Below are positions 13,201-28,200 of a stretch of 64,000 nucleotides of DNA, piece by piece. Origin of the DNA: Ctena decussata (lineage: Eukaryota; Mollusca; Bivalvia; Lucinida; Lucinidae); assembly GCA_963989385.1 (NCBI GenBank), contig OZ022512.1, forward strand, positions 27,735,899-27,799,898, given 5' to 3'. Below the pieces are notes generated by a model, which worked only from the letters and a program-made list of their open reading frames with translations, had not been told where the DNA came from and did not search any database. Positions within the stretch are counted from its first letter, which is position 1. Every line of letters starts with the position of its first letter. The position numbers and the translations under genes are program-made.

Positions 13201-16200
13201 CGTTTCAGTAATAGCTTAATGGGAGTCCTGTGAAAAGGTATCTTCCCATTTAAGTATTGTAAATATTAAAATCAATCTGTGTTTCAGTTCTGACTGATCA
13301 GAGCAATCAATTTTCGCATTTTAAATGCTCTAGGATTCATAAATGGTGAGAGTCTACTCAGACTGCACATACGCGCAGGCTGACCTGGAAGACTCCTATA
13401 ACTTGCCTTGCTCATAGATTGAATAATCTGCCAATAATTATGTGATGAATCAATCAGGTGCAAAAGTGTGTCTTCTTTAACACCCTTTACAGCTGAAATT
13501 GTTAATCCCTTATGCCCTTAGGCAATTAAGAGATGAACTAAGTTCAACTAACAAGACACTTTGGCAATACTGCGAGGTATGAATGTGTCCCTTTCTGTTT
13601 TTGTTCTCTATTTTTTCCATTTTTAAGCTAGGAAGAATCATATACTTGCCGAAAATATTGGGGTGGCGGTAGCCTCTCCTGCCGCCCCTTTTCTGCCGCC
13701 CATGAAAGTAAATGTGAAATTTTTGTGCACAGTGAATTGGATAGATCTGTTGCAAGACCTCCCTGTAGAAGTTAAATGAAAACTTACAACTAGATAACCA
13801 ACAGCCCTTTCACACTTCATCTTGTCTTTAAAGTAGGTCACAGTTAGTGTCTCTTCTCTCGCTGTCTCAGTATGAAGGAAATACACTCTAGAACTATCAT
13901 TCTTCCTCGCATCTAACTTCCATTTCAGCTCAAAATCTGAAATACAGAAAGTCAAATATGGGGTATGTTGGTTTTCTAGTGTCACACCTCAATTATTATG
14001 CTCGATAAAAAGTTGTCATGTCATGGTTCCCAGAGAGACTAAACAATGTATGCTCATTTGCATTATTTTTCTTTAGAGTTGCATTTCAGTATAACGCTTG
14101 CATTTATAGTACTATGCCTTTTTGTTGCTCCTAATCCAAGCATACTAAGGGATTGTAGTCTATAAACAGAGCTCTAGATAAGAGGGAGTATTTGATGATA
14201 ATTAGGGATAATTTTTGTTAATTCTGCATAAAACCATATGTTGTGACCCCTCATCTGAACCGTCTTATTTCGGTGAGAAATAAGAAAAATCATCCTTAAT
14301 TATCATCAAATACTCCCTCTTATCTAGAGCTCTGCTTAACTGTAAGCTTACCTAAAGTGTCAGGCACTCCTACCCCTGTGTAGCTGATGCAGGCATACCC
14401 TGTGACACTGAAATAAACAAAGATTCCCATGTAAAATCAGGCAAGACAATATACAATTATTGACTTTTGTTGCGGTGGCTATATAGAGGATCTTACACTC
14501 GTGGTCATTTCATATGAAATTTATGAAACGAGCCTTCGGCAAGTTTCATAAATTTTGTATGAAATGACCATGAGTGTAAGATTCTGTTTATCATATGACC
14601 CTTTAAAACGGGATTCTAACGCCCTCAAATTGAACATTATTTCAACAAGAAAAGCATTGTTGACCTGTGTGTTCATACGATTTTTATGAAACGACATTAT
14701 CCACTGAATAACAGCGACATCATATGATAAGAAGTGTTATTGAACACTAAACAACTTCATACTGACTGATGCAAAGCAGAGGTAGGTCAATATGAATTTA
14801 CTGTTCAATAACTCTTCATGGTCACCGAAGCAAAAGTCAACCATTTTTTTTATTAAATAATAATTATAAGTTCAATTGAACAGGCTGCCATTTCAGTTGA
14901 CATAAAATTTCAGTTGACATTACATCACAAACCGGTTGCCATTAAGAAGTTAAACCACCAACCATGCAACATTAAGACGTGATGCACAAACTATGTGACA
15001 TGAAGTATTGTCTACCGCACATAATCAGCCTCTGAACCAATGAAATGAGTCTAATAATAGATTATATGAAAATAATAGATATCAAATTCACAAAGACTGG
15101 GTATTTATGTGTCTGTTGTGCATTATTTTGCAACAGCAAATCTCGGTCAAAATAAACAAATATAAAGAGAGGAGGTAGTTTTACCTGCTGAAGATGAAAG
15201 ATGAAACATCGCAGGTTAAAAGTTAGGCTCAGTTGTACACTGCCAAGTAAAATCACATTGATGCTGTAGTGCTGCTGTTTAAGGGAAGAATTTTGCTAAA
15301 CTTATCTTCCTTGTTAAAATGGCCACCAAGCCATGCAATACTGGGGTAAAAGAGCCTTAGAACAAAATGTTGACCCCTCTTGAACAGTGAGTGACCTGAT
15401 CAGCATCTATAGTTATCCATTCTATTTCTTGCCTCATTTGCCATTTGGCATTTTGGGAGCTGAACAAGGCTATTGGTTATTCAATCGCAATATTTATGGA
15501 AATTACCGTAATGTGCATATACAGGCCAACTTCGTTGTGTCAAACTTGCTTATCTCGAAAACCCTGCTAGTGTCGAAGTGATCTCCCATTCCCGAACATT
15601 CCCCCCTGTATAATATTGCATTTTGACCTCCGTTGTGTCGAACTCCCTTATAACGAAAACACTGCTGTATCGAAGTGATTTTTGATTCCCCTCCGACACT
15701 TTCCATGTGTTTTACCACTGTTTGTGTTGAAGTCAAAATGTGTATTCAGAAAAAGATCGCCGAAACGACGGAAAGAAAATGACGGCCATTTTGTGTAGAT
15801 GCATATTTTTGTCTTTAAGCAAATTGGTACAAACATCGAACAATAACAATGAAAAAGAACGATTTACCAAACAATTGTCTTTAATTGATCCCAGTTCAAT
15901 CAATTATCCCAAATTATCCAATAATTATCCAATGATTGCGTGAAACAATGCAGACATTGTTTTGTTGATCAGCTGTTTTTGAGTGTAAGTTAATTGACCT
16001 TGAACCGCGTATACGTCACAGGTCAGGTGCGTTCGATTGGAAAGTTCGGTCAATTAGGCGCCTTTGAAATTTAATTGATTGAACAGTATTGAGCGGCGCT
16101 CTTTGATGCGGGCTATTAGTAACATTCTTTAAGCTGTCCCAAATGTCTTTATTTCAATCCCGTTTTCAGTAGAAACAGTTTTACTATGTTCGTGCTGCAC

Positions 16201-19200
16201 ACATTTTGTAGAAATACTGACTCTATGAAAGTTAAGATATTGACTCTATGAAAGTTAAGATATTGTACATGTATGGAACAAAAATTTTGGTGACGTCACA
16301 ATTTGCCTATCTCAAACTTCTGAAAACTCGAAGTGGGTTCTCCATTCCCTTGGAATTCGAGATATCGAAGTTGGCCTGTATATTGGGACACCTAAAAATA
16401 ATGAATTTTCCATTTGGGACAAATGGAAAATTTATTATTATAGGTGTTCCAATTGATAAGCACAGGGGTATGTTACATAATGTCAAGAGTGTGCAATGTT
16501 ATATTATACCATATGACTGGAGTGCTGTCCCTGAGTACACAGTGTTTGGTGTCCACTTCCAGAGTTATGTTGTCGGGGTCTATACTGATACTGGGTGTCA
16601 CTCGAACTACTGGACGACTCCTACAGACAGGAAAACAGTGACATTATTTGGTATAAACAATATTTTATTTAAATTCTAAAGAGATAAAAATACAAAACAT
16701 TACAAAGAGAATCTGTCCCACAGCATCAAGCATATACAGTTCATGTCCTCCTAACATTATTCAAAACTTAATTAAATATTCAGCAGGTCCTATGATTTTA
16801 TAACCAGTATAAAATCAGTCAAATAAAGTTAACAGGTGAAACAGATTGGTAGTTTTGACTGACCAAATAAGACAAGAAGTCCACAGAAGGCAAGCAGTCC
16901 GCCGAGGCTCATGCAGAGTAAGTAGACCACAAAAAAAGTAGGAGTAGATATCAGGCTAATAACTCTGTCATTTTTAAACATCTTCTCTATCCTGAATATT
17001 TGCAAGCGAAACTTGGTCAATGCATTCATGCACTCTACTTCTAGCCTTCATTCAGTATCCATAGATTCCATAGGATCCTCATCAAAGTGGAGAAAGTACC
17101 CCATGATTACATGCTGAACATGGTAAAAAGCTTGTGTTTCAAAAAAAAAAAAAATCTCAAAACAAGTAAAAAATCGGCAGAATCGTCTGACTTTTATGTT
17201 GTAGTGTGCACACTGTCCTTTGTCTATACCAAATGCTATCATTTTATGAAATGAAGCCATTTAGCAGGACACTTGAGAAAACTGACCATGAGGTCAGTCT
17301 TCTGTAGTGTCCTGGTAAAAGGCTTCATTTCGTAAACCAATGACAGTTCAGCTGCTTCGGGCAAATGACAATAATACCAGGTAACTGCTTTTTATCACAA
17401 TGACACCAGCCTTGCAAGACCTGAGATGTTACTTAACTGGTCTGAGATTATTATTTTTTTTTTTTTTTAAATGTAAGCTCATATGGTGTGTGGAAACAGC
17501 ATAACATCTAATAAAACTGAGCAGCTACCTTAAGCACCAACTTGTCACATGTAGGCCCATGTATTTCTGCTGAGTATTTTACAATACAATACCATACAAT
17601 ACAAACTTTATCTATAGTCAGAGGGTTACAAACATATAAAACATTAGCTATTTAAGGGGAGATCACTCTGATCTGGGACTTTTTATCTCCCTTTTCACAT
17701 CTGGCTAGTCTTAATGAAAAGAATTTGCTCTGAGAGAGCAAATTCTTTTCTTTCAGCACAGCTTCCAATGAAAAATGGACTCATTTACAAGGGAAGGAGA
17801 TTCTACTCTGTTCAAGCTTTCTGTCTAACAAAAATGCCAGCTGAACCACTGCATGGAAACTGCTTGCTGGATGTAGTGACTTACTTGAGAAATAATGCTT
17901 TGTTTGATTCCTGAGCTCCTACCAGAAGATCTGAAATAGTCATACAGAACTGCAGTACATACAGATATTACATATTAGCCGCAACACAACAAAACCAAGA
18001 CTCAGGTCAGCTAGGCTGGGCATCTGCCCAGTCTGACTGGAGTCTTCGCTGTGTGCTTAAACAGTAGCTAAGGGTCTAAGCTACCTGCATGCCGACAACT
18101 TAGACTTTGATCAGACTGGGCAGATGTCCAGGCTGACCTGAGTCTTTGTGTTAGAAAGCATGGCTCACATGCCACTTTGTTGGTTTTGTCGTGTTGCGGC
18201 TCATTTATACTACAGTCGAACTTCACTGGCTCGAACTTGGAAGGCTCGAACGCCATGCTTCGGTCGAACTGACTTTCCAGTCCCGGCAAAACTTCCATTC
18301 AATTTAACTTAACCTGCGACCTTTGGCTCGAACTATGATGGCTCGAACGCTCGAACCCCAAACCCGGTCCCTAGGGTACAGTTTCTATATAAAAACCCAC
18401 CGATTGCTCGCACTAATTGCATGTTTCCATTTCAATAAAGGTCACTCAGACGTTTGTTCATTGTCATAAGACGCTTTGATATTGACAAAGGATTTGCCGA
18501 AACCACAGGTGTACTTGATTGGCGCGAGTTCAATTAAAGCAGCCCTTTGATCAACTGGTCAATCGATTTATGCTGAGTGGTTGTCAATTTAAGCTGATTG
18601 TATAGCTTGGTCTATTTAAACCGTATAATCAACCTGGGCAAATGAGGCGGCATATGAAAATTAAAGATGGTAAAATATTTTTCTTCAATTAAAATTTAAC
18701 ACCGAAATTGAGTAAAACGTGCCAAAATTTACTTCTTTGCCTTTAAATACGTAACAAAATTAGGGTCCATCATTCACTCCTGTAGTCATGTCAGAGAGTA
18801 TGTCAGCTTCCGAGAAATCTGGTGAAAGACCTGCTGGCACCGAGTGGCTTAAATTATGACCGATCAATAAACAGGCAGTCACCTTGCTATGATAGAAAAG
18901 CATAATACATACGGATAGACCGTGTGAGTTGGTCTTCAATGGCTCGAACTACTGATCGCTCGAACTTTTTTGGGTGGTCCCGGCGAGTTCGAGCCATCGA
19001 AGTTCGAGTGTACTTGCTAATTTTCCACTCAATTCAGTTTTACATTATAAGGTGCATTGGTTAGGGGAAGCAACTCTGCCATGCTCATTTTTGCCACCCT
19101 TCTAAATGAGTGTCAACTCCTGAGGGAAAAAACACTCCCCTAAGAGCAATTCTTTTTCTTAAGAGTAGATCCAATTCTGAAAAGGTTTCTTGATTAAAGA

Positions 19201-22200
19201 AGCAAACAGGAAGTCACAAAAGTTATTTCCCATTGTAAAGCTGCTGGAAAAATATGGAGGTATACCCATATACCATAAGAAGAAACAAACAGGCACTTCA
19301 AATTGTTATTTTCATTTCTTTTCATATATACACAGAGCAAATGCCTTTCAGCTAGTTTTGATGAGCTTGGAAGAGATTTTTGTCACCATCTCACTTTATT
19401 TTATCAAATTTATGGGAAAATTCCTAACACTGGACCATTGGAAGTGGTATAATTTCGAAAATATGTCACTTGCTGATGACATAGGTTGTTAGGGGTGCCT
19501 CTAACTCACCTGGATATTCATTAAGGTCCATATCCAGTGCTCCTGACAATGACCAACCAAATGTCTCTATTCCCTCTAGAACGTCTTCTGCTTTAATTAT
19601 CTTTAAAATGACACAGAGAAAATATGCATATGAATTGCAGAGTTTAAACATAATATGTAAAGATATGAGGGTTGATCCAAAAGTTCGTAAACACCTTAAA
19701 TAACATTGAAATCTAAAAAGGCCCATAGATGAAACATTGCATGCTCAATATTCAAAGGTAGATTCAAAACCCAATATTCGTTGAATTTGCCTGATATTAT
19801 GAGAAAATATTGAGTCATATACAGAGAAGCATTGGTTATGTTTTATTTGTAATGAAAACATTACTATTAATTATTCTAGTAAGGAAACATATTGTTGGTT
19901 GGTTGGGTTGATTAGTCTCATTCAGTTTGGGTCACGTGTACCTTTTGACAAAAAGTATCTTTTGAGAAGTCATGCGTTTGCTTCATTGCATTTTGAGGTA
20001 TCACATGACTTTTACGATTGGTCCTTTTTAGTTTGTTCCTGGTGTGGCGCGAAAAATCGCGCACGGCTCAGTCATCGACAATTTTCAGTCGAAGTTACAT
20101 CGGCAACGTCAGCCGAGTGAGTTATCGACATATTCAGTCGTTCGTTATTTTCTTACAAAAATAAACCCAACCAACCCGCCCGTTATATTTTGTTTGTTGA
20201 AGTAGTGGGTTTTTAGATTCAAATTTAAGTATAAAACTTATGTTTATGGTTTTGTACAATAATCCAATGGATGTAATTGGTGGGCTTTCTAGTCCTGCAT
20301 TTTTACATATTTCTTATGATGATATCCATAAATTATCCGCCAATTATAAATAGTAATTCTTATTGCTGTTGTTTGCTTCTTTACTCTGTTATACGCACGT
20401 AAATAATTTGAAAGAAATAACTTATTGCATTTGGATTTTATGGACTGTGTCCACAAATTTCTGGATCATCCCTCGTACATGAAAAAAAACAAAAAAACAC
20501 AACAGCTTCTGGCATAACAAAGGCATGTTACAAGACTGAAAGATGGCAATAAGCCACAACTGTGCAAAAACGCATCACAGTGGCTTTCTTTCACAGTGAT
20601 CCTATCAAAACTTTCAAAATACAAGACTATTTCTCCATTCTCTAGAAACAAAAATTAATATACACTGAAGGACTTAAAAAACGCAAAAAATGAAAATTAA
20701 ATTTTTTGGAATGACGAATATTTTTAGTCTTCTTCAATCGGTAAAATCGATTGGTAACAGCACTCTGCTTCTATCTACATTTAATAACGGCGTTTTTTAG
20801 ACACTGGCCACCACGAGTTCCCTAATCGCTGTTTTACCATGTTTAGCACGTGGCACTCCCACGAATTTATGAAGCAAAATATTTTACCATTCCACGTGTA
20901 ACTTGTAGTCTCACATGTACAAAAGACAAGTGGGCTTTATTTCTATTACTTTATTAATCATGCCACGTTTGTCCGAACATGAACGATCTGGCGCCATTGG
21001 AATGCTACAAGCCGGGGTACGTGTTTCTGACGTCGCGCGACACTATAATTGCCATCCGTCAACTATTCTTCACCTCAGAGATCGTTACCAGGCTACTGGG
21101 ACAGTTAGAGATCGACGACGGCCTGGTCCAAGAAGAATAACAACCCGACGTCAAGACGCCAACTTACGTCGATTGCATCGAAGGTTTCCATTCCCACCGG
21201 CTACCGTCAGTGCCAGACGAACAATTGGACTCCGAGGGCAAGTTGTTTCATATTTGTTATAAACGATCTAATTGCAATTATTATAAATCATGGCCCCATT
21301 TCTAGACAAAATTTTTAAATTGTTTCATTGCAGACGCCCAATCCATGCTCGTACAGTTCGGCGGAGAATTCGAGAAGTTGGGCTCCATTGCCACAGACCT
21401 AAAAAGGGTTGCATTTTGACCAACAGACATAAGGCGGTGAGGTTAAACTGGGCTCGGGCTCACTTACGATGGAACCGCAGGCAGTGGGGATCAGTTTTAT
21501 TTACTGATGAATCCAAGTTTAATGTGCAAAACTGTGACGGCCGTACAAGAGTGTACCGTGAACGCGGTCAGCGGGTTTTGGAGAAATGTGTCCAAAAACG
21601 TAACCGTGGTGGTGGTGGCAGTGTTCATGTCTGGGCTGGTATAACCCAATTTAATAAAACTGATCTTGTTATTCTAAATGGAAATGTAAATGCTAGGCGT
21701 TACATTAACAACATTCTTCGTCCTGTGGCATTACCTTTTTTACAACAAAATTATAGGAGAGGTAACTTTATATACCAACATGACAATGCCCCAGCTCATA
21801 GTGCCCGCCTCACTGTCAATTTCCTGGCAACAAATAGGATTCCAGTGCTTGACTGGCCGTCTTTGTCTCCAGACATGTCTCCGACTGAGCATGTCTGGGA
21901 TGAGCTGGGCAAACGTATTAGCGCTCGACGTCAGAGGCCTAGGAACGTTAATGAACTAACCAACGCATTGATCAATGAATGGAATAACATTCCTCAGCAA
22001 GTGATAGCAAACCTTGTACTTTCGATGAGGCGGAGATGTACTGCATGCATAGCGGCAAATGGCAGTTACACTCGCTATTAGTTGCTACTTTTGAATGTAT
22101 GGGTATTGCTGTTTGATAGACTGTTACTCTCATATTATTCAATATTTTGGGATGAAGTTAAGAACAAGGTTTGCTTACATGTTGATGTTCTTGTTTTGCA

Positions 22201-25200
22201 TAAAATATTGATGAATAATAAATTAAATTATTTTATGAATTTCACTTTTTGCGTTTTCAAAGTCCTTCAGTGTATAACCATCTTGTTATGCAGTGACTTA
22301 ACATTGTAAGATAAATTTTGATATACTGTTAATCCTAATAAATGCCCCAGCCCTGCTCTAATAAAAGCCCCCTTGCTTCTTTTCCTAAAATAATGTTTTA
22401 ACTTTTAGGAATTCCTGTTTGCTTCTTTGGATGAGGTAGCTGTTTGAAATGGGGTCTACTCTTGAAGGAAAGAATTTGCTCCTAGATGAGCAAATTCTTT
22501 CCTTTAAGAGTTGACCCTCACCCCTACTGAGAAGGGAGGCAAAAATAGTAGAGCCACATACACATTCAACTTAATACTGTTTATTAGATGTATTCTGACA
22601 GTGGCTGATTTACTACACTTTATGCTCTAAATAATTTCCCTTTCGTAAAATGTAACACCCTGGGGTATTTTATAGGATTGATATGGTCATCATATATTAC
22701 ACATCATAAAGTTACAGCATGGAACAGTATGTCACAATTCATGACAACTCTACTAAATGTAGGACAACTTTCTGAATCTGAAAAAAATGTCTTAAGACTG
22801 GTCATATCATAAAAATTCTTAAACTTGTGCTCATCTAAGGCTAATTTAGTATCGTATCACAGGATCTAAGTAGAAATGTCTCATGAAGGAAAATGCAAAA
22901 TAGATAATGTCATCCCAATAGTTCAACTTATATGGAAATGATGGAAAAAAATGTAAGCTTGATTCTAGGCTGAATCTAAATGGAGACAGAGACAAACCTG
23001 TTGTACATCAGTTATTATTCCTCTCATAGACCCATGATAGATGTAGACAGCCCCGCGTCCATCTTCACCGCCATACGGAGCACCCACAGCCAGATCTAAA
23101 ACAGAAAGAAGCTTAATATGGGGACACAACAATTTTTGTCTTTTTCTATCTAAAATATTCACAAAGTAGCAATGTTCACTATATTTTTAAATTCAGCATT
23201 ATTTCATAAACTCTTACTATAGGCTGAATGGTCCTACTGTTGTAACAAAACTGAGAACATTAGCAAAACTTGTAGATCATGGCAAGCAAATTAAGACAAG
23301 ATTTGCTGTTACGCTGAATTAACTGTGGTCAGAATTGGGCATCAAATACTGTAGCAATGTTATAGAAGCATGATAAAGCTGAGAAAGTACACAAATCTTA
23401 CCATTATAGCCATCAAGATCTATATCACCCAGAGCACACAAAGCTAGACCAAATCGGGACCTTGAGTGATGCCCATCTAGGATATCTTTATTCTTCTTGG
23501 AAAACCGTCTCTACAGAAAAAGAAAATATAATGAAGAACATGAAGTTAAACATTTACGAATAGCTAACCTTTATTTAGTGTTACTGCCTTTATCCTAGCA
23601 GTAGTTTTAATGCCTTTAAAGAACAAGAATTCCGCGGAATGCTATGTCGCACCTGCATTGCATTTCCACAGTAGCAGAGATGATGTTGAGAAGAATTGAG
23701 AATAAAAAGAAAACAAAATAGTTTGGCATTATTCTAACATAAATTTTGTCAAAATCCACCCAATGGTTCTTAAGGTACTGCCATTTTCATGTTTGTGCTA
23801 TTTTTAGTAACGGTGGATGGAAGCCATCTTGGATGGCCAATTTGCCAAAAACCGAAAAAGCTATATGCAAGGATCATTCTGACACAAAATTGGTCCAAAT
23901 CCATTCTCAGGCTCCTGAAATATAGTCATTTTCATGTTTTTGCTACTTTTAGTAACGACAGTGGCGGCAATCTTGGATGATACATTCCCATAAATGTGAA
24001 AAAAAAAGAGAAAACTCCCTTCAAGATCATTCTGATCAAATCTGAGCAAAATCCACTCAGTGTTTAACGATTTATCGGCACTCAAGCAAATTTGAGACTC
24101 GTTAACTAAAAGTAGGTCACTGTGACCTAATTCCGCTACAGATTTTTTTCATTTCTGTAAGTTTCATATAGAAGGTCCTATTGATGTTCCATGCAAAGTT
24201 TCAGCCAAATATACCTAGTGGTTCTAGAGAAAATGTTAATTATGTTGTTTTGCTATTTTAAGTAACAAGCGGCCATCTTGAATTCTGGACCAGGCTGAAT
24301 TTGTGTAATCTGAAGCTCTGTAGTCTGATCATGCTCCATATGAAATTTGAGAACCATGGCTGCAGTAGTTTTGGAGAAATTGACTGAACAAATTTTTAAC
24401 GCCAGGGTTGACGTAAATGTGAACGGACTGACGGACGGACGGACGGACGGACTGAATGACAGAAAACAAAAACCGGACGCCTATATCGCACCTTGCTAAA
24501 GCAGGTGTGACAATGACAGACTTTTAGTCACCAGCACAGTGGGAAAGTGTCTTTTGAGAGATGTCTATCTTTTTTATCTATAAACTGCCAAGAATCAACA
24601 CAAAACTACCGTAATCGCCCCATTTACCGCACGGTGCGCTTAACTTGAATTCCAAGGGAATGGAGAACCCACTTCGAGTTTTCCGAAGTTCGAGATAGGC
24701 AAATTGTGACGTCACCAAAATTTTTGTTCTATACATGTACAATATCTTAACTTTCGTAGAGTCAGTATTTCTACAAAACGTGTGCAGCACGAACGTAGTA
24801 GAAAACGGGATTGTTACTAATAGCCCGCATCAAAGAGCGCCGCTCAATACTGTTCAATCAATTAAATTTCAAAGGTGCCTAATTGACCGAACTTTCCAAT
24901 CGAATGCACCTGACCTGTGACATATACAGGTTCAAGGTCAATTAGCTTACACACAAAAACAGCTGATCAACAAAACAATGTCTGCATTGTTTCACGCAAT
25001 CATTGGATAATTATTGGCTAATTTGGGATAATTGATTGAACTGCGATCAATAAAAGACAATTGTTCGGTAAATCGTTCTTTTTCATTGTTATTGTTCGAT
25101 GTTTGTACCAATTTGCTTAAAGACAAAAATATGCAGGTTTTTCATTACGCAAAACGTCTACACGAAATGGCCGTCATTTTCTTTCTGTCGTTTCGGCGAT

Positions 25201-28200
25201 CTTTTTCTGAATACACATTTTGACTTCGACACAAACAGTGGTAAAACACATGGAAAGTGTCGGAGGGGAATCAAAAATCACTTCGATACAGCAGTGTTTT
25301 CGTTATAAGCGAGTTCGACACAACGTAGGTCGAAATGCAATATTATATAGGGGGGAATGTTCGGGAATGGGAGATCACTTCGACACTAGCAGGGTTTTCG
25401 AGATAAGCAAGTTTGACACAACGAAGTTGGCCTGTATTTCATTCTCTTCATCCTTCTTCAATATTCCAAAGAAAGGAAAGTATTTCAACACATTTACGAT
25501 GACCTAATATGTGATTGTTTAAACACGTCAGGTGAGTTTGTCAGTGCTCTGGCTATTCATTCACAGCAAATGGTCTGCTTTAAATTCATGGGCTTCTATT
25601 AATAACACACACATTCTAATTCTGGAAGATGCAGTCCTTTTGATCTTCCCTATAGTTCTGTCTGTCCTATATTACGTCAAAGGGTGCAGAAATATTGGCA
25701 ACGTGTCATGAGAAAGGTACCGCATTACATGTGCAAACAGCAAAGCCTTAGACCAGTCTGCGCATCTTAAAACAATTATTTTGCAAACTATCGGCGAATC
25801 CTGGAGATTTGTTAGACTTGTCAATTCGCAAATGCACTGTATGATGCGGGTGTTTGCTGATCGGATGTGTCCTGAGGATCTTTTGAGGCCTAAGGGCTAG
25901 CTATGCCAATGATAAACCTATCCTATGGCTACCGCGAACTTTGTTCAAATGCACAGACCATGTGTATGCGCAGGCTGGTCGCTTCGTTCAGTTTGTGCAT
26001 GTATTCATACTGATTTTGTCAGGAAACAAGAGTTTGTCGTTATGACAATTTATTTCTTTTGCAACCCGGGTTTCTCATCTGTCGTTCATGTACCTTTCCC
26101 AAACACACTTTGGCGCACGTGCATATTATCGCTATATATGACAAGAATTGCTCTTGAAAAATGGCGCCTTTTTGCATATACGAAAGGCAAAGACTCAGTT
26201 CAGCCTGCGCGCCGCCGCAACCTCATAACTTCGTAAGCTCGATCCTTCTCGGATCAACATGTACATTCCCATAGTTGATGCAGATAGAGAAGACGCTAGT
26301 CAGACGGCGCAGATGTGTAAGATGATCGGAGTCCGCTGTTCGCACACGTACACATCATAACACTTCAGCCAACTTCGTAAATATCTGCGAGGATGCCCGA
26401 TTGACATTTAGACCGATAGAGTTGCTCACTTCGCACATTGCGTCGGGAAAACAAAACTGAAAACACTGTCGCTGCAGTGTGCGCTTTTGCATTTTTTTCC
26501 GGAAATGGCCTTGGTGTGCAGTTATAGGGGCATGTGCGGTAAATGGGGCGATTACGGTACTCCATTTACTTAAAATTGACGTACCTTCAATCATTTCCAA
26601 ATTTGGAAGAGTCCAATCCAGATATGTCTTTAAAACTGTTTGCAAACAGAATAGACCCTGATAAGAATAACATTAGTCTGATCTTGGTCTATCCTTGCTT
26701 GCTTAGGCACTTCTGGGTCCGAAGTTATAAAACTTGAGAATAATCTAAAACTCAAAATAAAGCACACTGATTGGCTGCTTCCGAGCACAAACTCAAAATA
26801 AAGCACGCTGATTGGTTGCTTCTGAGAACATGCTTGGAAGCAGCCAATCAGCGTGCTTTATTTTGAGTTTGAGAATGTACTCAAGTTTTATAACCTCCGA
26901 TCCTGATCAAATACTTTGAACACACACCCAGATGATAAATAGAGAATCTTTCACAAGTGGTCATTTCATATGAAAATTATGAAACCAGCCTTCGGCGAGT
27001 TTCATAAATTTCATATGTAATGATCACGAGTGTAAGATACTTTCATTCAATGCATACCTTACTGTTCTGATAGTAGATGTACACCCTGCCTGTCTCGTAC
27101 ATGTTATCAGTGCCGTAGTCCGAGAAAAGTGGTGCTCCAACAATAACATCATCAAGACCGTTGTTATCCAAATCTGAGACCTCAACAGCATAGCCAAAAT
27201 AAGAACCAAACTGTAAATAATAATGATAAATTTTTACGCCAAACTGAAGAAGAGTACGCCAAAATGACGTTACGTTGATTGCAATGTCGCCCTCAGGTGA
27301 CGCCATAATCAACAACGTCGGGACCTGGATAGTGGACTGAAAACAATGACAAGGAATGTAAACAGAGGATCTTACACGAGTGGTCATTTCATATGAAATT
27401 TATGAAACGAGCCTATGGCGAGTTTCATAAATTTCATATTAAATGACCACGATTTAAGATTGTTTATCATATGACCCTTTAAAATGGGATTTTAACGCCT
27501 TCAAACTGAACATTATTTCAATAAGAAAACGCATTGTCGACATGGACTTTGTCAATGACGTTACGTGTACGCGCCAAAGTGTTTTGAGTTATTACACGTG
27601 TGGTCATACGATTTTTATGACACAATGTTATCCACTGAATAACAGTGACGTCATATGATAAAGTTAATTTCTGCTTGCATTTTCACCTGAAGAAGGCCGG
27701 TACAGGCCGAAACGTCAGGAAATAAGGAGTGTTAACAACTAACAAACATGTAAATAATAGCAACAACAAAAAATTACCAATCTGTCTCATGTAACAGCAG
27801 AATGATCACTATCTTATATGCATTAAATACAGCTCTTACATGAGCAGTCTGATTGGGTTGATCATGATCTAACTATCTGTCATTGTGTCAGCATTATCTC
27901 CATATATTCAGATACAATCAACATTTTCAACAACAATCAAAGTGTACAAATTTTCGAAATGAAAATTGCTGAATTTGCAAACAGCGACCAGATGAGGCGG
28001 CCCATAATGAGCCACCTCATCTGTATCTACACTGTTTGCTGTATAATCTTTGAATTCTCAATATAATATAGCTTTGATAAACATCTTTTGAAATATTTCA
28101 GACCCAGTCCAATCCCTAAATTTTGTCATTTGCATTTTTGGCACTTTTTAAAAGAGTTAAGATCATACAGCTTACCTGTTCACCTTTTATTGTGTCAATT

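Noticed and set aside
15184..15240. Minus-strand candidate exon VQLSLTFNLRCFIFHLQQ
   Set aside because: Phases do not fit between x13 (phase 2 out) and x14 (phase 2 in), which join directly and give the expected C-x5-C.
16248..16679. Plus-strand 143-codon ORF
   Set aside because: It spans the end of the pogo-like element and the antisense of integrin exon x13, which is well supported on minus.
17532..17580. Minus-strand candidate for x12 reading IHGPTCDKLVLK
   Set aside because: It leaves in phase 0 whereas x13 needs phase 2; the exon at 17885-17930 fits both phases and the VGA motif.
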